Shown: piece by piece, positions 8,102 through 15,903 of the stretch
Layout: each line of letters starts with the position of its first letter
How positions within the stretch are numbered: the stretch's first letter is position 1
The notes under the pieces: generated by a model
Databases searched by the model: none
What the model was told of the DNA's origin: nothing
Seen by the model: the letters and a program-made list of their open reading frames with translations, nothing else
From: Aliicoccus persicus_A
Lineage (GTDB): Bacteria; Bacillota; Bacilli; Staphylococcales; Salinicoccaceae
Assembly (NCBI GenBank): GCA_020741755.1
Contig: DYYI01000074.1
Location: 1 to 20,828, forward strand
Length of the DNA: 20,828 nt
Direction of reading: 5' to 3'
Program-made: the position numbers and the translations under genes

Positions 8102-8464
8102 TTAAAATTCTAATCCGTTTTCACGTGCTGCATCAGCCAATGCTTTCACACGTCCATGATATAAATAGCCACCGCGGTCAAATACCACTGTGTCAACACC
8201 ATTTTCTTTTGCACGTTTTGCAACGAGCTCACCAACAACTTTTGCTGCTTCAATATTTGATCCGAGTTCTAAAGTAAACGCTGGATCTTTAGTAGAGGCA
8301 CTTGCTAAAGTTACTTGATCAACATCGTTAATCACTTGTGCGTAAATATGTTTGTTTGAACGATATACGTTTAAACGTGGTCTTTCTGCTGTACCAGACA
8401 ATTTATTTCTAACTCGTCCGTGACGCTTACGACGCACTTTGTTTTTATCAATTTTAGCGATCAT
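8102..8464 (-). CDS. rplR: 50S ribosomal protein L18
   Basis: 5S rRNA-binding protein of the central protuberance, working with L5 and L25-type proteins. The 120-residue sequence shows the basic N-terminus (KIDKNKVRRKRHGRVRNKL), the RPRLNVYRSNKHIYAQ segment and the terminal FDRGGYLYHGRVKALADAAR. The ATG at 8464 follows rplF by 22 bases. Normal length, nothing odd. Confidence 0.99.
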   Translation of the reverse strand: MIAKIDKNKVRRKRHGRVRNKLSGTAERPRLNVYRSNKHIYAQVINDVDQVTLASASTKDPAFTLELGSNIEAAKVVGELVAKRAKENGVDTVVFDRGGYLYHGRVKALADAARENGLEF

Positions 8465-8486
8465 TCATGTCACTCCTCACTATTAA

Positions 8487-9023
8487 TTATTTACCAGTTT
8501 TACCTTCTTTACGACGGATGTGTTCACCTTTGTAGCGAATACCTTTACCTTTGTAAGGCTCTGGTGGACGTACTTTGCGGATATTTGAAGCAAGTGCTCC
8601 AACTTCCTCTTTGTTGTTTCCTTCGATTTTGATCTGAGTGTTTTTCTCAACAGAGATTGTTAAGTTATCACCCGATACAAATTCAACTGGGTGTGAAAGA
8701 CCAACGCTTAGCACAAGTTTGTTCCCTTGCATTTGTGCACGGTAACCAACACCGACTAGTTCTAATTCTTTCACGAATCCTTTAGAGACACCCTCAACCA
8801 TGTTGTTTAATAACGCACGTGTCGTTCCATGGTGCATTCTGTGCTCTTTAGAATCACTTGGACGAACAACTTCTAATTGACCATCTTCTAAATTGTATGT
8901 CATTTCCTCGTGGAAAGTGTTTGAAAGTTCCCCTTTAGGACCTTTAACTGTAACGTGTGTACCGTCGATTGTAACTTCTACATCTTTAGGTACTTCGATT
9001 ACTTTTTTACCAACACGACTCAT
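8487..9023 (-). CDS. rplF: 50S ribosomal protein L6
   Basis: Large-subunit protein near the sarcin-ricin loop and the L7/L12 stalk base; needed for factor binding. The 178 residues have the two homologous L6 domains and end with the signature PEPYKGKGIRYKGEHIRRKEGK. The start MSRVGKKVIEVPKDV and the length are typical. ATG at 9023 is preceded by AAGGAGGTG. Confidence 0.99.
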   Translation of the reverse strand: MSRVGKKVIEVPKDVEVTIDGTHVTVKGPKGELSNTFHEEMTYNLEDGQLEVVRPSDSKEHRMHHGTTRALLNNMVEGVSKGFVKELELVGVGYRAQMQGNKLVLSVGLSHPVEFVSGDNLTISVEKNTQIKIEGNNKEEVGALASNIRKVRPPEPYKGKGIRYKGEHIRRKEGKTGK

Positions 9024-9044
9024 TGCTTTGCACCTCCTTGATTT

Positions 9045-9443
9045 TTACCAGACGTAAGCGAGTACTTCGCCGCCGACATTTCTTTTACGTGCTTCTTTAT
9101 CAGTAAGTACACCTTCAGATGTTGAAATCAATGCAACACCTAAACCGTTAAGTACTTTTGGTAGCTCTTCGCGCTTTGCATATACTCTTAAACCTGGTTT
9201 AGAGATACGTTTTAATCCTGTGATTACACGCTCTTCTTTAACACCATATTTTAAGAACACACGAATGATACCTTGTTTGTCATCTTCAATATATTCAACA
9301 TTTTTGATAAAACCTTCAGCTTTTAGAATTTCTGCAATCTCTTTTTTAATGTTTGATGCAGGGATTTCTAAAACGTCGTGTTTTACAATGTTTGCATTTC
9401 TAATGCGAGTTAGCATATCCGCTATTGGGTCTGTCATTGTCAT
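9045..9443 (-). CDS. rpsH: 30S ribosomal protein S8
   Basis: 16S rRNA central-domain binder and assembly organiser; in many bacteria also the translational repressor of the spc operon. The 132 residues start MTMTDPIADMLTRIRNA and finish with ISTSEGVLTDKEARKRNVGGE...AYVW. The start is at the first ATG of an MTMT sequence, preceded by AAAGGAGG. Whether S8 autoregulates here cannot be seen; I did not identify an S8-site mimic. Confidence 0.99.
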   Translation of the reverse strand: MTMTDPIADMLTRIRNANIVKHDVLEIPASNIKKEIAEILKAEGFIKNVEYIEDDKQGIIRVFLKYGVKEERVITGLKRISKPGLRVYAKREELPKVLNGLGVALISTSEGVLTDKEARKRNVGGEVLAYVW

Positions 9444-9473
9444 TATGAGTTGCCTCCTTTCGAATTATACGGC

Positions 9474-9659
9474 TTACCAGCTTGCCTTTTTAACACCAGG
9501 AATCTGGCCTTTATAAGCAAGTTCACGGAAACAGATACGGCAAAGTTTGAATTTACGAATTACTGAGTGTGGTCGACCACAACGCTCACAACGTGTATAT
9601 TCTCTTACTTTGAATTTTTGTTCTTTCTTTTGCTTTGCGATCATTGATTTTTTAGCCAC
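9474..9659 (-). CDS. rpsN: 30S ribosomal protein S14, zinc type
   Basis: Small-subunit head protein. The 61-residue short form carries Cys24, Cys27, Cys40 and Cys43, the zinc ribbon of type Z S14, in contrast to the longer zinc-free paralogue many Firmicutes keep elsewhere for zinc starvation. The start codon is GTG at 9659, with AAGGAGG upstream; the N-terminus MAKKSMIAKQKK is typical. Located between rplE and rpsH as expected. Confidence 0.97.
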   Translation of the reverse strand: MAKKSMIAKQKKEQKFKVREYTRCERCGRPHSVIRKFKLCRICFRELAYKGQIPGVKKASW

Positions 9660-9678
9660 AATATCGCCTCCTTATTAA

Positions 9679-10218
9679 TTACTTTTGAAACGGCATACCA
9701 AATTGAGTTAATAACTCACGCGCTTCTTCGTCTGTGTTTGCAGTCGTTACAATAACGATGTCCATACCGCGTACTTTTGATACTTTATCGTAATCAATTT
9801 CTGGGAAGATAATTTGCTCTTTAATACCTAACGTGTAGTTTCCACGACCATCAAATGCTTTTTTAGATACGCCTCTAAAGTCACGAACACGTGGAAGTGC
9901 AACTGCTACAAGCTTATCTAAGAACTCATACATTCTCTCACCGCGTAATGTTACTTTCGCTCCGATTGGCATTCCTTCACGTAAACGGAATGTTGCGATT
10001 GATTTTCTTGCTTTTGTGACAAGTGGTTTTTGACCAGTGATTGCTTGAAGTTCTTCAACAGCAGTATCTAATACCTTTGCGTTTTGAACTGCATCACCTA
10101 CACCCATGTTCACAACGATCTTTTCAATTTTTGGTGCTTGCATTACTGATGAGTAATTAAATTTTTCAACTAGTGAATTTTTGATTGTTTCATCATATCT
10201 TTCTTTTAAACGAGCCAT
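9679..10218 (-). CDS. rplE: 50S ribosomal protein L5
   Basis: 5S rRNA-binding protein of the central protuberance, contacting P-site tRNA and S13 across the interface. The 179 residues show the typical PKIEKIVVNMGVGDA segment, TGQKPLVTKARKSIATFRLREG, and the terminal VTTANTDEEARELLTQFGMPF. ATG at 10218 has GGAGG upstream. Length and order are normal. Confidence 0.99.
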   Translation of the reverse strand: MARLKERYDETIKNSLVEKFNYSSVMQAPKIEKIVVNMGVGDAVQNAKVLDTAVEELQAITGQKPLVTKARKSIATFRLREGMPIGAKVTLRGERMYEFLDKLVAVALPRVRDFRGVSKKAFDGRGNYTLGIKEQIIFPEIDYDKVSKVRGMDIVIVTTANTDEEARELLTQFGMPFQK

Positions 10219-10242
10219 CTCGTGGACCTCCTCTCTGAACTA

Positions 10243-10572
10243 TTACTTTCTATCGTTCGATGTCGGTAATTCTTTACCTGACTTAACTGCAACTCTTACT
10301 TTGCTTCCATCATCTTTTGTATCGAAACGCACACGTGTACGTTCACCACTCTCAGGGTCAACGTGCATAACATTCGATACATGGATCGGCGCTTCTGTTT
10401 CTAAGATTCCGCCCTCAGGATTCATCTGTGATGGTTTTTGGTGTTTTTTCATGATGTTAACGCCTTCTACGATCACGCGATCCTTTTTAGGGAAAGCTGT
10501 AAGTACAACGCCAGTTTTGCCTTTATCTTTACCGCTGATTACAACGACTTTATCTCCACTTCTTACATGCAT
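10243..10572 (-). CDS. rplX: 50S ribosomal protein L24
   Basis: Assembly-initiator protein of the 50S subunit located at the rim of the polypeptide exit tunnel. The 109 residues contain the KOW motif (GDKVVVISGKDKGKTGVV) and the characteristic VEGVNIMKKHQKPSQMNPEGGI block. It is a few residues longer than typical staphylococcal L24 at its charged C-terminus. ATG at 10572 is preceded by AAGGAGGT. Confidence 0.98.
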   Translation of the reverse strand: MHVRSGDKVVVISGKDKGKTGVVLTAFPKKDRVIVEGVNIMKKHQKPSQMNPEGGILETEAPIHVSNVMHVDPESGERTRVRFDTKDDGSKVRVAVKSGKELPTSNDRK

Positions 10573-10590
10573 ATCGTCTGACCTCCTTTA

Positions 10591-10959
10591 TTATAGTACT
10601 TCTGGTGCAAGTGACACGATCTTCATGAAGTTACCTTCACGTAGTTCACGTGCGACTGGACCAAAGATACGTGTACCTCTTGGACCTTTGTCATCACGGA
10701 TAATGACACATGCATTTTCATCAAATTTTATATAAGAACCATCTTCACGGCGTACACCAGATTTAGTTCTAACGATAACAGCTTTAACGACTTCGCCTTT
10801 TTTAACAACGCCGCCTGGTGTTGCATGTTTTACAGATGCAACGATTACATCACCAATGTTCGCAGTTTTACGACCAGTTCCGCCAAGTACTTTAATTGCG
10901 AGCACTTCACGCGCACCAGAGTTGTCTGCTACTTTCAAACGTGATTCAGTTTGGATCAT
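10591..10959 (-). CDS. rplN: 50S ribosomal protein L14
   Basis: Interface protein of the large subunit forming intersubunit bridges with 16S rRNA and contacting L19. The 122 residues begin MIQTESRLKVADNSGARE and include GGTGRKTANIGDVIVASVK and the terminal IVSLAPEVL. First gene of the classical spc group; only 26 bases separate it from rpsQ and no separate promoter is visible, so it is probably co-transcribed from the S10 promoter. Confidence 0.99.
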   Translation of the reverse strand: MIQTESRLKVADNSGAREVLAIKVLGGTGRKTANIGDVIVASVKHATPGGVVKKGEVVKAVIVRTKSGVRREDGSYIKFDENACVIIRDDKGPRGTRIFGPVARELREGNFMKIVSLAPEVL

Positions 10960-10985
10960 GTTGCAACCTCCTTTGTTCGATTAAA

Positions 10986-11255
10986 TTAAATAATTACTGA
11001 TTCTTCTACGATCTCTACTAAACGATAACGCTTAGTTGCAGAAAGTGGACGTGTAGCTTCAATTCTTACGATGTCGCCCATTTTCGCAGAGTTGTTTTCA
11101 TCATGTGCTTTGTACTTTTTAGAATACTTAACACGTTTACCAATAATCGGGTGTTTTTTGTACGTTTCGATCAATACTGAGATTGTTTTGTCCATTTTGT
11201 CAGACACAACACGACCTTGGTACGTTTTTTGTTCTTTTTGAGTGTTTTCTTCCAC
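10986..11255 (-). CDS. rpsQ: 30S ribosomal protein S17
   Basis: Early-binding 16S rRNA protein of the 5' domain with an OB-fold. The 89 residues contain YQGRVVSDKMDKTISVLIETYKKHP-type core (split here: GRVVSDKMDKTISVL) and end IVEESVII. The start codon is GTG at 11255, with GGGAGG seven to eight bases upstream. Length matches Bacilli homologues. Confidence 0.98.
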   Translation of the reverse strand: MEENTQKEQKTYQGRVVSDKMDKTISVLIETYKKHPIIGKRVKYSKKYKAHDENNSAKMGDIVRIEATRPLSATKRYRLVEIVEESVII

Positions 11256-11273
11256 AATGATTACCTCCCTTAA

Positions 11274-11483
11274 TTATTGGTTATCTTTAGCTGCGTCAAG
11301 TTCACGCGCACGAATTGTCGTTTTCATGCGTGCAATTGTTTTTCTTACCTCTTTGATACGAGCAGTGTTCTCTAGCTGACCTGTAGCTAGTTGAAAGCGT
11401 AAGTTAAACAATTCTTCTTTTAATTCTTTGACATTTGTTTCGATTTCCGTTGTTGATAAATCGCGGATTTCATTAGCTTTCAT
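11274..11483 (-). CDS. rpmC: 50S ribosomal protein L29
   Basis: Two-helix protein at the exit tunnel rim, part of the docking site for trigger factor and SRP together with L23. The 69-residue product starts MKANEIRDLSTTEIE and contains the signature LKEELFNLRFQLATGQLENTARI. An upstream in-frame GTG at 11495 would add four residues, but the ATG at 11483 has AGGTGG at a good distance and matches the family N-terminus. The start lies inside the end of rplP (11-base overlap), suggesting coupling. Confidence 0.97.
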   Translation of the reverse strand: MKANEIRDLSTTEIETNVKELKEELFNLRFQLATGQLENTARIKEVRKTIARMKTTIRARELDAAKDNQ

Positions 11484-11907
11484 TCGTATCACCACCTAAT
11501 TCTTGACGTTTAACAATTTTAGTTTTAACAGGTAGTTTGTGACTCGCTAAACGGAGTGCTTCTCTCGCTACCTCTTCTTCTACACCTGCAACCTCGAACA
11601 TAACGCGACCAGGTTTTACAACAGCTATCCATCCTTCGACAGCACCTTTACCTGAACCCATACGTACTTCAAGAGGTTTCTTCGTGTATGGTGTGTGTGG
11701 GAAAATGTTGATCCACACTTTACCGCCACGCTTCATGAAACGTGTCATCGCGATACGCGCTGACTCTATTTGTCTCGACGTAATTCTTGACGTCGTTGTC
11801 GCTTGTAATCCATATTCACCAAAGTTAACTTGGTTACCGCCTTTTGAACGTCCTTTAGTATCTGGACGGTGTTGACGACGATACTTTACTCTTTTTGGTA
11901 ATAACAT
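11473..11907 (-). CDS. rplP: 50S ribosomal protein L16
   Basis: Large-subunit protein near the A-site tRNA elbow; required for late 50S assembly. The 144 residues begin MLLPKRVKYRRQHRPDTKGRS and contain MTRFMKRGGKVWINIFPHTPYTKKP (seen in two halves) and RMGSGKGAVEGWIAVVKPGR. ATG at 11907 is preceded by AAGGAGG. It overlaps rpmC at the 3' end. Confidence 0.99.
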   Translation of the reverse strand: MLLPKRVKYRRQHRPDTKGRSKGGNQVNFGEYGLQATTTSRITSRQIESARIAMTRFMKRGGKVWINIFPHTPYTKKPLEVRMGSGKGAVEGWIAVVKPGRVMFEVAGVEEEVAREALRLASHKLPVKTKIVKRQELGGDTNES

Positions 11908-11920
11908 TTAATTGTCCTCC

Positions 11921-12565
11921 TTACTTGCTATTTTTCTTAACAGGAAGAACTTCTCCACGGTAGATCCATACTTTAACGCCTAACTTACCATAAGTAGTGT
12001 CTGCTTCTTCGTGAGCATAATCGATGTCAGCACGAAGTGTATGGAGTGGTACTGTACCTTCACTGTAACCTTCTGCACGTGCGATATCCGCACCGCCAAG
12101 ACGACCTGAAACTTGTGTTTTAATACCTTTAGCGCCAGCTTTCATAGCACGTTGTAATGCTTGTTTTTGCGCTCTTCTGAACGACACGCGGTTTTCTAAT
12201 TGACGCGCGATGTTTTCTGCGACTAATTTTGCATCCATATCAATTTTCTTCACTTCGATCACATTGATATGTACTTTTTTGTTTGTTAATTGAGTTAAAG
12301 CGTTGCGAAGTTTATCGATTTCGCTACCACCTTTACCAATTACCATGCCCGGTTTACCAGTATGAAGCGTAATGTTCACACGGTTTGCTGCACGTTCGAT
12401 CTCAACTTTAGAAATCGCAGCATCTACTAAATTTTTCTCAATATATTCACGTACTTTTAAGTCTTCGTGTAAGAGTGTTGCAAATTCTTTGTCTGCATAC
12501 CACTTTGCTTCCCAATCACGAATAACACCTGTACGGAAACCAATAGGATTAATCTTTTGACCCAA
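11921..12565 (-). CDS. rpsC: 30S ribosomal protein S3
   Basis: Head protein of the small subunit at the mRNA entry tunnel, with S4 and S5 part of the ribosomal helicase. The 214 residues show a KH domain with VIGKGGSEIDKL (GKGG at 77-80) and the C-terminal domain ending IDYAHEEADTTYGKLGVKVWIYRGE. The start is TTG at 12565 (MGQKINPIGFRTG), with AGGAGGG upstream; no ATG is available. rplV ends 18 bases before. Slightly shorter than the S. aureus protein as I remember it. Confidence 0.98.
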   Translation of the reverse strand: MGQKINPIGFRTGVIRDWEAKWYADKEFATLLHEDLKVREYIEKNLVDAAISKVEIERAANRVNITLHTGKPGMVIGKGGSEIDKLRNALTQLTNKKVHINVIEVKKIDMDAKLVAENIARQLENRVSFRRAQKQALQRAMKAGAKGIKTQVSGRLGGADIARAEGYSEGTVPLHTLRADIDYAHEEADTTYGKLGVKVWIYRGEVLPVKKNSK

Positions 12566-12583
12566 ACTAATTCCCTCCTTAAA

Positions 12584-13072
12584 TTATGCTTTGCTTGTTT
12601 TTTCTTCAGTGTCTGCTTCAGTTGCTGTTTCTTCTTCAACCTCTGCATCTGCAGGTTGGTTATTAGCTTCTTCTGTTTCTTCTACTGCTTCTTCTTCAGT
12701 CGTTTCAACAGGTGCCTCTGCTTCATCTTCTTCAACATAATCAAATTCTTCTAATACAACTGTGATATGAGATGTTCTCTTGTTGATTCTAGAAGCACTA
12801 CCTTTTGCACGTGGACGGAAACGTTTCAACGTTGGTCCTTCATCTGCATATATTTCAGATACAAACAGGCTGTCAATGTCCATGTCATAGTTGTGCTCAG
12901 CATTTGCTACAGCTGATTTGATTAACTTCTCAACAACTGGAGACGTTCTTTTATTTGTCAGTTGCAAAATCGCTAATGCTTCTTGTACTTCTTTACCGCG
13001 AACTAGGTCTAAAACCATTCTTACTTTACGCGGTGCGATTCGAACTGTTCTCACTTTCGCTTTCGCTTGCAT
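12584..13072 (-). CDS. rplV: 50S ribosomal protein L22 with long acidic C-terminal tail
   Basis: L22 lines the peptide exit tunnel with a beta-hairpin and its globular domain sits at the tunnel exit. Residues 1-109 are a normal L22 (VRTVRIAPRKVRMVLDLVRGK, then KRFRPRAKGSASRINKRTSHITVVLEE). Residues 110-162 are an added low-complexity tail of Glu, Ala, Thr and Asp (e.g. EEDEAEAPVETTEEEAVEE), almost without basic residues until the final KTSKA. Usual Bacilli L22 is about 110-120 residues. The reading frame is open to a TAA just before the rpsC ribosome binding site, so this is not a frameshift artefact that I can see. Start ATG at 13072 with GAGGAGG upstream. Confidence 0.97.
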   Translation of the reverse strand: MQAKAKVRTVRIAPRKVRMVLDLVRGKEVQEALAILQLTNKRTSPVVEKLIKSAVANAEHNYDMDIDSLFVSEIYADEGPTLKRFRPRAKGSASRINKRTSHITVVLEEFDYVEEDEAEAPVETTEEEAVEETEEANNQPADAEVEEETATEADTEEKTSKA

Positions 13073-13103
13073 ATGTCTCGTTCCTCCTCAATAAAAAATT
13101 ATC

Positions 13104-13382
13104 TTATCTCTTCGTCTTTTTATCGTCGTCGCCGTGGCCTTTGAAAGTTCTTGTTGGTGCGAACTCTCCAAGTTTGTGACCCACCATGTCTTCTGTGATA
13201 AACACCGGTACGTGTTTACGTCCATCGTATACAGCGATTGTATGACCGATGAAGTTAGGGAAGATTGTTGAGCGACGTGACCAAGTTTTAATTACGCTTT
13301 TTTTGTTGCCTTCGTTCATGTTCTCAACTTTTTTCATAAGATGATCATCGACGAAAGGTCCTTTTTTAAGACTACGTGCCAT
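13104..13382 (-). CDS. rpsS: 30S ribosomal protein S19
   Basis: Head protein that pairs with S13 and contributes to intersubunit bridges. The 92 residues begin MARSLKKGPFVDDHLMKKVE and contain TWSRRSTIFPNFIGHTIAVYDGR and GHKLGEFAPTRTFKGH. ATG at 13382 is preceded by AAGGAGG. Separated from rplB by a 53-base gap with a stable hairpin. Confidence 0.99.
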   Translation of the reverse strand: MARSLKKGPFVDDHLMKKVENMNEGNKKSVIKTWSRRSTIFPNFIGHTIAVYDGRKHVPVFITEDMVGHKLGEFAPTRTFKGHGDDDKKTKR

Positions 13383-13406
13383 TATGTGGCCTCCTTCTTA
13401 AGTAGT

Positions 13407-13431
13407 TCACGCAAGCTTAGCGCTTGCGCAA
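13407..13431 (-). repeat. Stable hairpin in the rplB-rpsS gap
   Basis: CGCAAGC (13410-13416) and GCTTGCG (13422-13428) are a perfect 7-bp inverted repeat around a 5-base loop; two G-U pairs and one A-U pair extend the minus-strand stem to 10 bp. It begins just after the rplB stop codon and ends about a dozen bases before the rpsS ribosome binding site. No U-tract follows, so it is not a terminator. It could be an RNA processing or stability element; the function is not known. Confidence 0.6.
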
Positions 13432-13435
13432 CTTA

Positions 13436-14266
13436 TTATTTCTTACGTTTTCTTACGATTAATTTGTTTGAACGGTTTTTACCTTTTCTTGTCTTCTTAC
13501 CAAGAGTAGGTTTACCCCATGGTGACATTGGAGACGGACGACCGATTGGCGCACGACCTTCACCACCACCGTGTGGGTGATCGTTAGGGTTCATTACAGA
13601 ACCACGAACTGTCGGACGCTTGCGCATCCATCTTGAACGACCGGCTTTACCGATGTTAACAAGTTCATGCTGCTCGTTACCAACTGCACCGATTGTTGCA
13701 CGGCAAGTTGCAAGAATCATACGAACTTCACCAGAACCTAATCTGACAAGTACGTATTTACCTTCTTTACCAAGTACCTGTGCACTCGCTCCTGCCGAAC
13801 GGACTAACTGTCCACCACGACCAGGTTTTAATTCGATGTTGTGTACGACTGTACCAACTGGGATATCAGATAAAGGTAACGCGTTACCTAATTTAATGTC
13901 TGCATCCGTTCCACTCATCACTTCAGTTCCTACAGTAATTCCTTTAGGTGCGATGATGTATCTTTTCTCTCCATCCGCATAATGTAACAATGCAATGTTT
14001 GCTGAACGGTTTGGATCGTACTCGATTGTTGCAACTGTCGCTGGTACGTTATCTTTATTTCTCTTGAAGTCGATCACGCGGTATTGACGTTTGTGTCCTC
14101 CGCCGTGATGACGCACTGTGATTTTACCTTGATTGTTTCTCCCCGCTCTTTTCGGTAGCGGTTGTAATAATGACTTTTCAGGCGTTGTCGAAGTGATTTC
14201 GGCAAAGTCCAAGCTTGTCATATTACGACGAGCATTCGTGGTTGGCTTATATTTTTTCAATGCCAT
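13436..14266 (-). CDS. rplB: 50S ribosomal protein L2
   Basis: Primary 23S rRNA binder required for subunit association and peptidyl transferase activity. The 276 residues begin MALKKYKPTTNARRNMTSLDF; the C-terminal signature NPNDHPHGGGEGRAPIGRP contains the conserved histidine implicated in activity. Length is normal. ATG at 14266 has AAGGAGGT upstream. Followed by the hairpin at 13407-13431. Confidence 0.99.
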   Translation of the reverse strand: MALKKYKPTTNARRNMTSLDFAEITSTTPEKSLLQPLPKRAGRNNQGKITVRHHGGGHKRQYRVIDFKRNKDNVPATVATIEYDPNRSANIALLHYADGEKRYIIAPKGITVGTEVMSGTDADIKLGNALPLSDIPVGTVVHNIELKPGRGGQLVRSAGASAQVLGKEGKYVLVRLGSGEVRMILATCRATIGAVGNEQHELVNIGKAGRSRWMRKRPTVRGSVMNPNDHPHGGGEGRAPIGRPSPMSPWGKPTLGKKTRKGKNRSNKLIVRKRKK

Positions 14267-14298
14267 CTGCTCATTACCTCCTTAATGGTATCAATTGT

Positions 14299-14571
14299 TT
14301 ATAGTAAGTCGATTGTACCTTCTGATAGTGTCACAATCGCTTTTCTTCTTCTGTTTGTATAACCGACATAACGACCCATGCGTTTTTTCTTCGGCTTAAC
14401 GTTCATAATGTTTACTTTTTCAACTGTTACATCGAAGATCTCTTCGATTGCGTGTTTCACTTGAGTTTTGTTCGCACGAACATCAACATCAAATGTATAC
14501 TTGTCTAATTCCATTGCCGCTGCTGATGATTCCGTAATCACTGGGCGTTTAATAATATCGCGTGCTTCCAT
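14299..14571 (-). CDS. rplW: 50S ribosomal protein L23
   Basis: Exit-tunnel rim protein and main docking site for trigger factor and the signal recognition particle. The 90 residues begin MEARDIIKRPVITESSAAAM and include VNIMNVKPKKKRMGRYVGYTN. Its ATG shares a base with the TAA of rplD (TAATG), with GGAGG located inside the rplD end, so translation is coupled. Confidence 0.99.
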   Translation of the reverse strand: MEARDIIKRPVITESSAAAMELDKYTFDVDVRANKTQVKHAIEEIFDVTVEKVNIMNVKPKKKRMGRYVGYTNRRRKAIVTLSEGTIDLL

Positions 14572-15194
14572 TAGAGAAGTACCTCCTCTGCTTTAGAAAT
14601 TGCACCTTCAGTAAAGATGACACGATTAGCAGAAAGAATATCTAGAACATTTAACTGTTCCGGTGTTAACACAGTAACACCTGTAATATTTCTTGAAGAT
14701 AATTCAATGTTTACATCCTCATTTTCTAAAACAAGTAAGACTTTCTTGTTTGCATCAAGGTTGTTAAACACGCTGATCATATCTTTTGTTTTTGGTGCAT
14801 CAAGCGTAAAGTTTTCAAGTGCTACGAATGCATCTTCTTGTACTTTCGCTGAGATTGCTGAACGAAGTGCTAAACGGCGCATCTTCTTCGGCATTTTATA
14901 TCCGTACTTTCTTGGCGTTGGACCGAACACAACACCACCGCTGCGCATATTCGGTGCAGTTAATGTACCTTGACGTGCTCTACCAGTACCTTTTTGTCTG
15001 AATGGCTTTCTACCACCGCCACGTACTTCACCACGGTTTTTCACTTTGTGTGTACCACTGCGTAATGATGCACGCTGTAGGTTTACCGCTTCAAACAATA
15101 CATGTTGATTTGGTTCAATTCCAAAAATTTCTTCATTCAATTCAATTGTATTTACTTTTTTACCTTCTCTAGATAAAACATCAATGTTTGACAT
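14571..15194 (-). CDS. rplD: 50S ribosomal protein L4
   Basis: 23S rRNA assembly protein whose extended loop reaches the exit tunnel constriction opposite L22. In gamma-proteobacteria it also represses the S10 operon through the leader; this is not established for Firmicutes. The 207 residues include the loop motif RGGGRKPFRQKGTGRARQG and RSGGVVFGPTPRKYGYKMPKK. Length is normal. It overlaps rplW by one base; ATG at 15194 follows GGGAGG. Confidence 0.99.
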   Translation of the reverse strand: MSNIDVLSREGKKVNTIELNEEIFGIEPNQHVLFEAVNLQRASLRSGTHKVKNRGEVRGGGRKPFRQKGTGRARQGTLTAPNMRSGGVVFGPTPRKYGYKMPKKMRRLALRSAISAKVQEDAFVALENFTLDAPKTKDMISVFNNLDANKKVLLVLENEDVNIELSSRNITGVTVLTPEQLNVLDILSANRVIFTEGAISKAEEVLL

Positions 15195-15222
15195 AATTAT
15201 CCTCCCTTCCTCAAAGACTCAA

Positions 15223-15885
15223 TTATTGTTCTTTTCTTTTCGTTGCTGATTGAATTTTCACAAAACCTTTTCTAGGTCCTGGAACGTTACCTTTAATAAG
15301 GACAACGCCGTTTTCTACGTCTACTTTAACAACTTCTAAATTCTGTAAAGTTACTTGCTCTCCACCCATACGGCCCGGCATCGCTTTACCTTTTTGAATT
15401 TTAGCTGGGTCTGCAGCCATACCGATTGATCCTGTGCTTCTGTGGAAGCGAGAACCGTGACTCATTGGTCCACGTGCATGGTTGTGACGCTTAATGTTAC
15501 CTTGGAAACCTTTACCTTTAGAAACACCCGTAACATCAACAACGTCGCCTGCAGCAAATGTATCTACAGGGACTTCTTGACCTAATTCAAGACCATCTAA
15601 ATCGATGTCTGTGAATTCACGTACGAAGCGCTTAGGCGTTGCACCCGATTTTTTCGCGTGCCCCTGTTCTGCTCTGTTTGCATACTTGTTACTTCTCGCG
15701 CTTGCTAAATAGTCTCTTTTGTCTCCGTAACCGATTTGCAATGCGTTGTAACCGTCTGTTTCTTCAGTTTTCTTTTGCATTACTACGTTACCGCTAACTT
15801 CTACTACTGTTACTGGTATTAACTCACCGTTCTCACCGAACACTTGAGTCATACCGATTTTTTTACCTAAGATTCCTTTGGTCAT
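15223..15885 (-). CDS. rplC: 50S ribosomal protein L3
   Basis: One of the two proteins that nucleate 50S assembly; its loop approaches the peptidyl transferase centre. The 220 residues begin MTKGILGKKIGMTQVFGENG and contain VTGVSKGKGFQGNIKRH and GRMGGEQVTLQNLEVVKVD. ATG at 15885 is preceded by AGGAGGTGG. Length typical of Bacilli. Confidence 0.99.
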   Translation of the reverse strand: MTKGILGKKIGMTQVFGENGELIPVTVVEVSGNVVMQKKTEETDGYNALQIGYGDKRDYLASARSNKYANRAEQGHAKKSGATPKRFVREFTDIDLDGLELGQEVPVDTFAAGDVVDVTGVSKGKGFQGNIKRHNHARGPMSHGSRFHRSTGSIGMAADPAKIQKGKAMPGRMGGEQVTLQNLEVVKVDVENGVVLIKGNVPGPRKGFVKIQSATKRKEQ

Positions 15886-15903
15886 CGAAAGTCCACCTCC
15901 TGA

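Noticed and set aside
10181..10735. 184-codon plus-strand open frame spanning rplE-rplX-rplN
   Set aside because: Crosses three well-defined ribosomal protein genes on the other strand; no independent support.
12457..12648. Minus-strand 63-codon frame overlapping the rplV tail and the rpsC start
   Set aside because: Lys/Gln-rich out-of-frame reading of the acidic GAA-rich tail; not preceded by a ribosome binding site.
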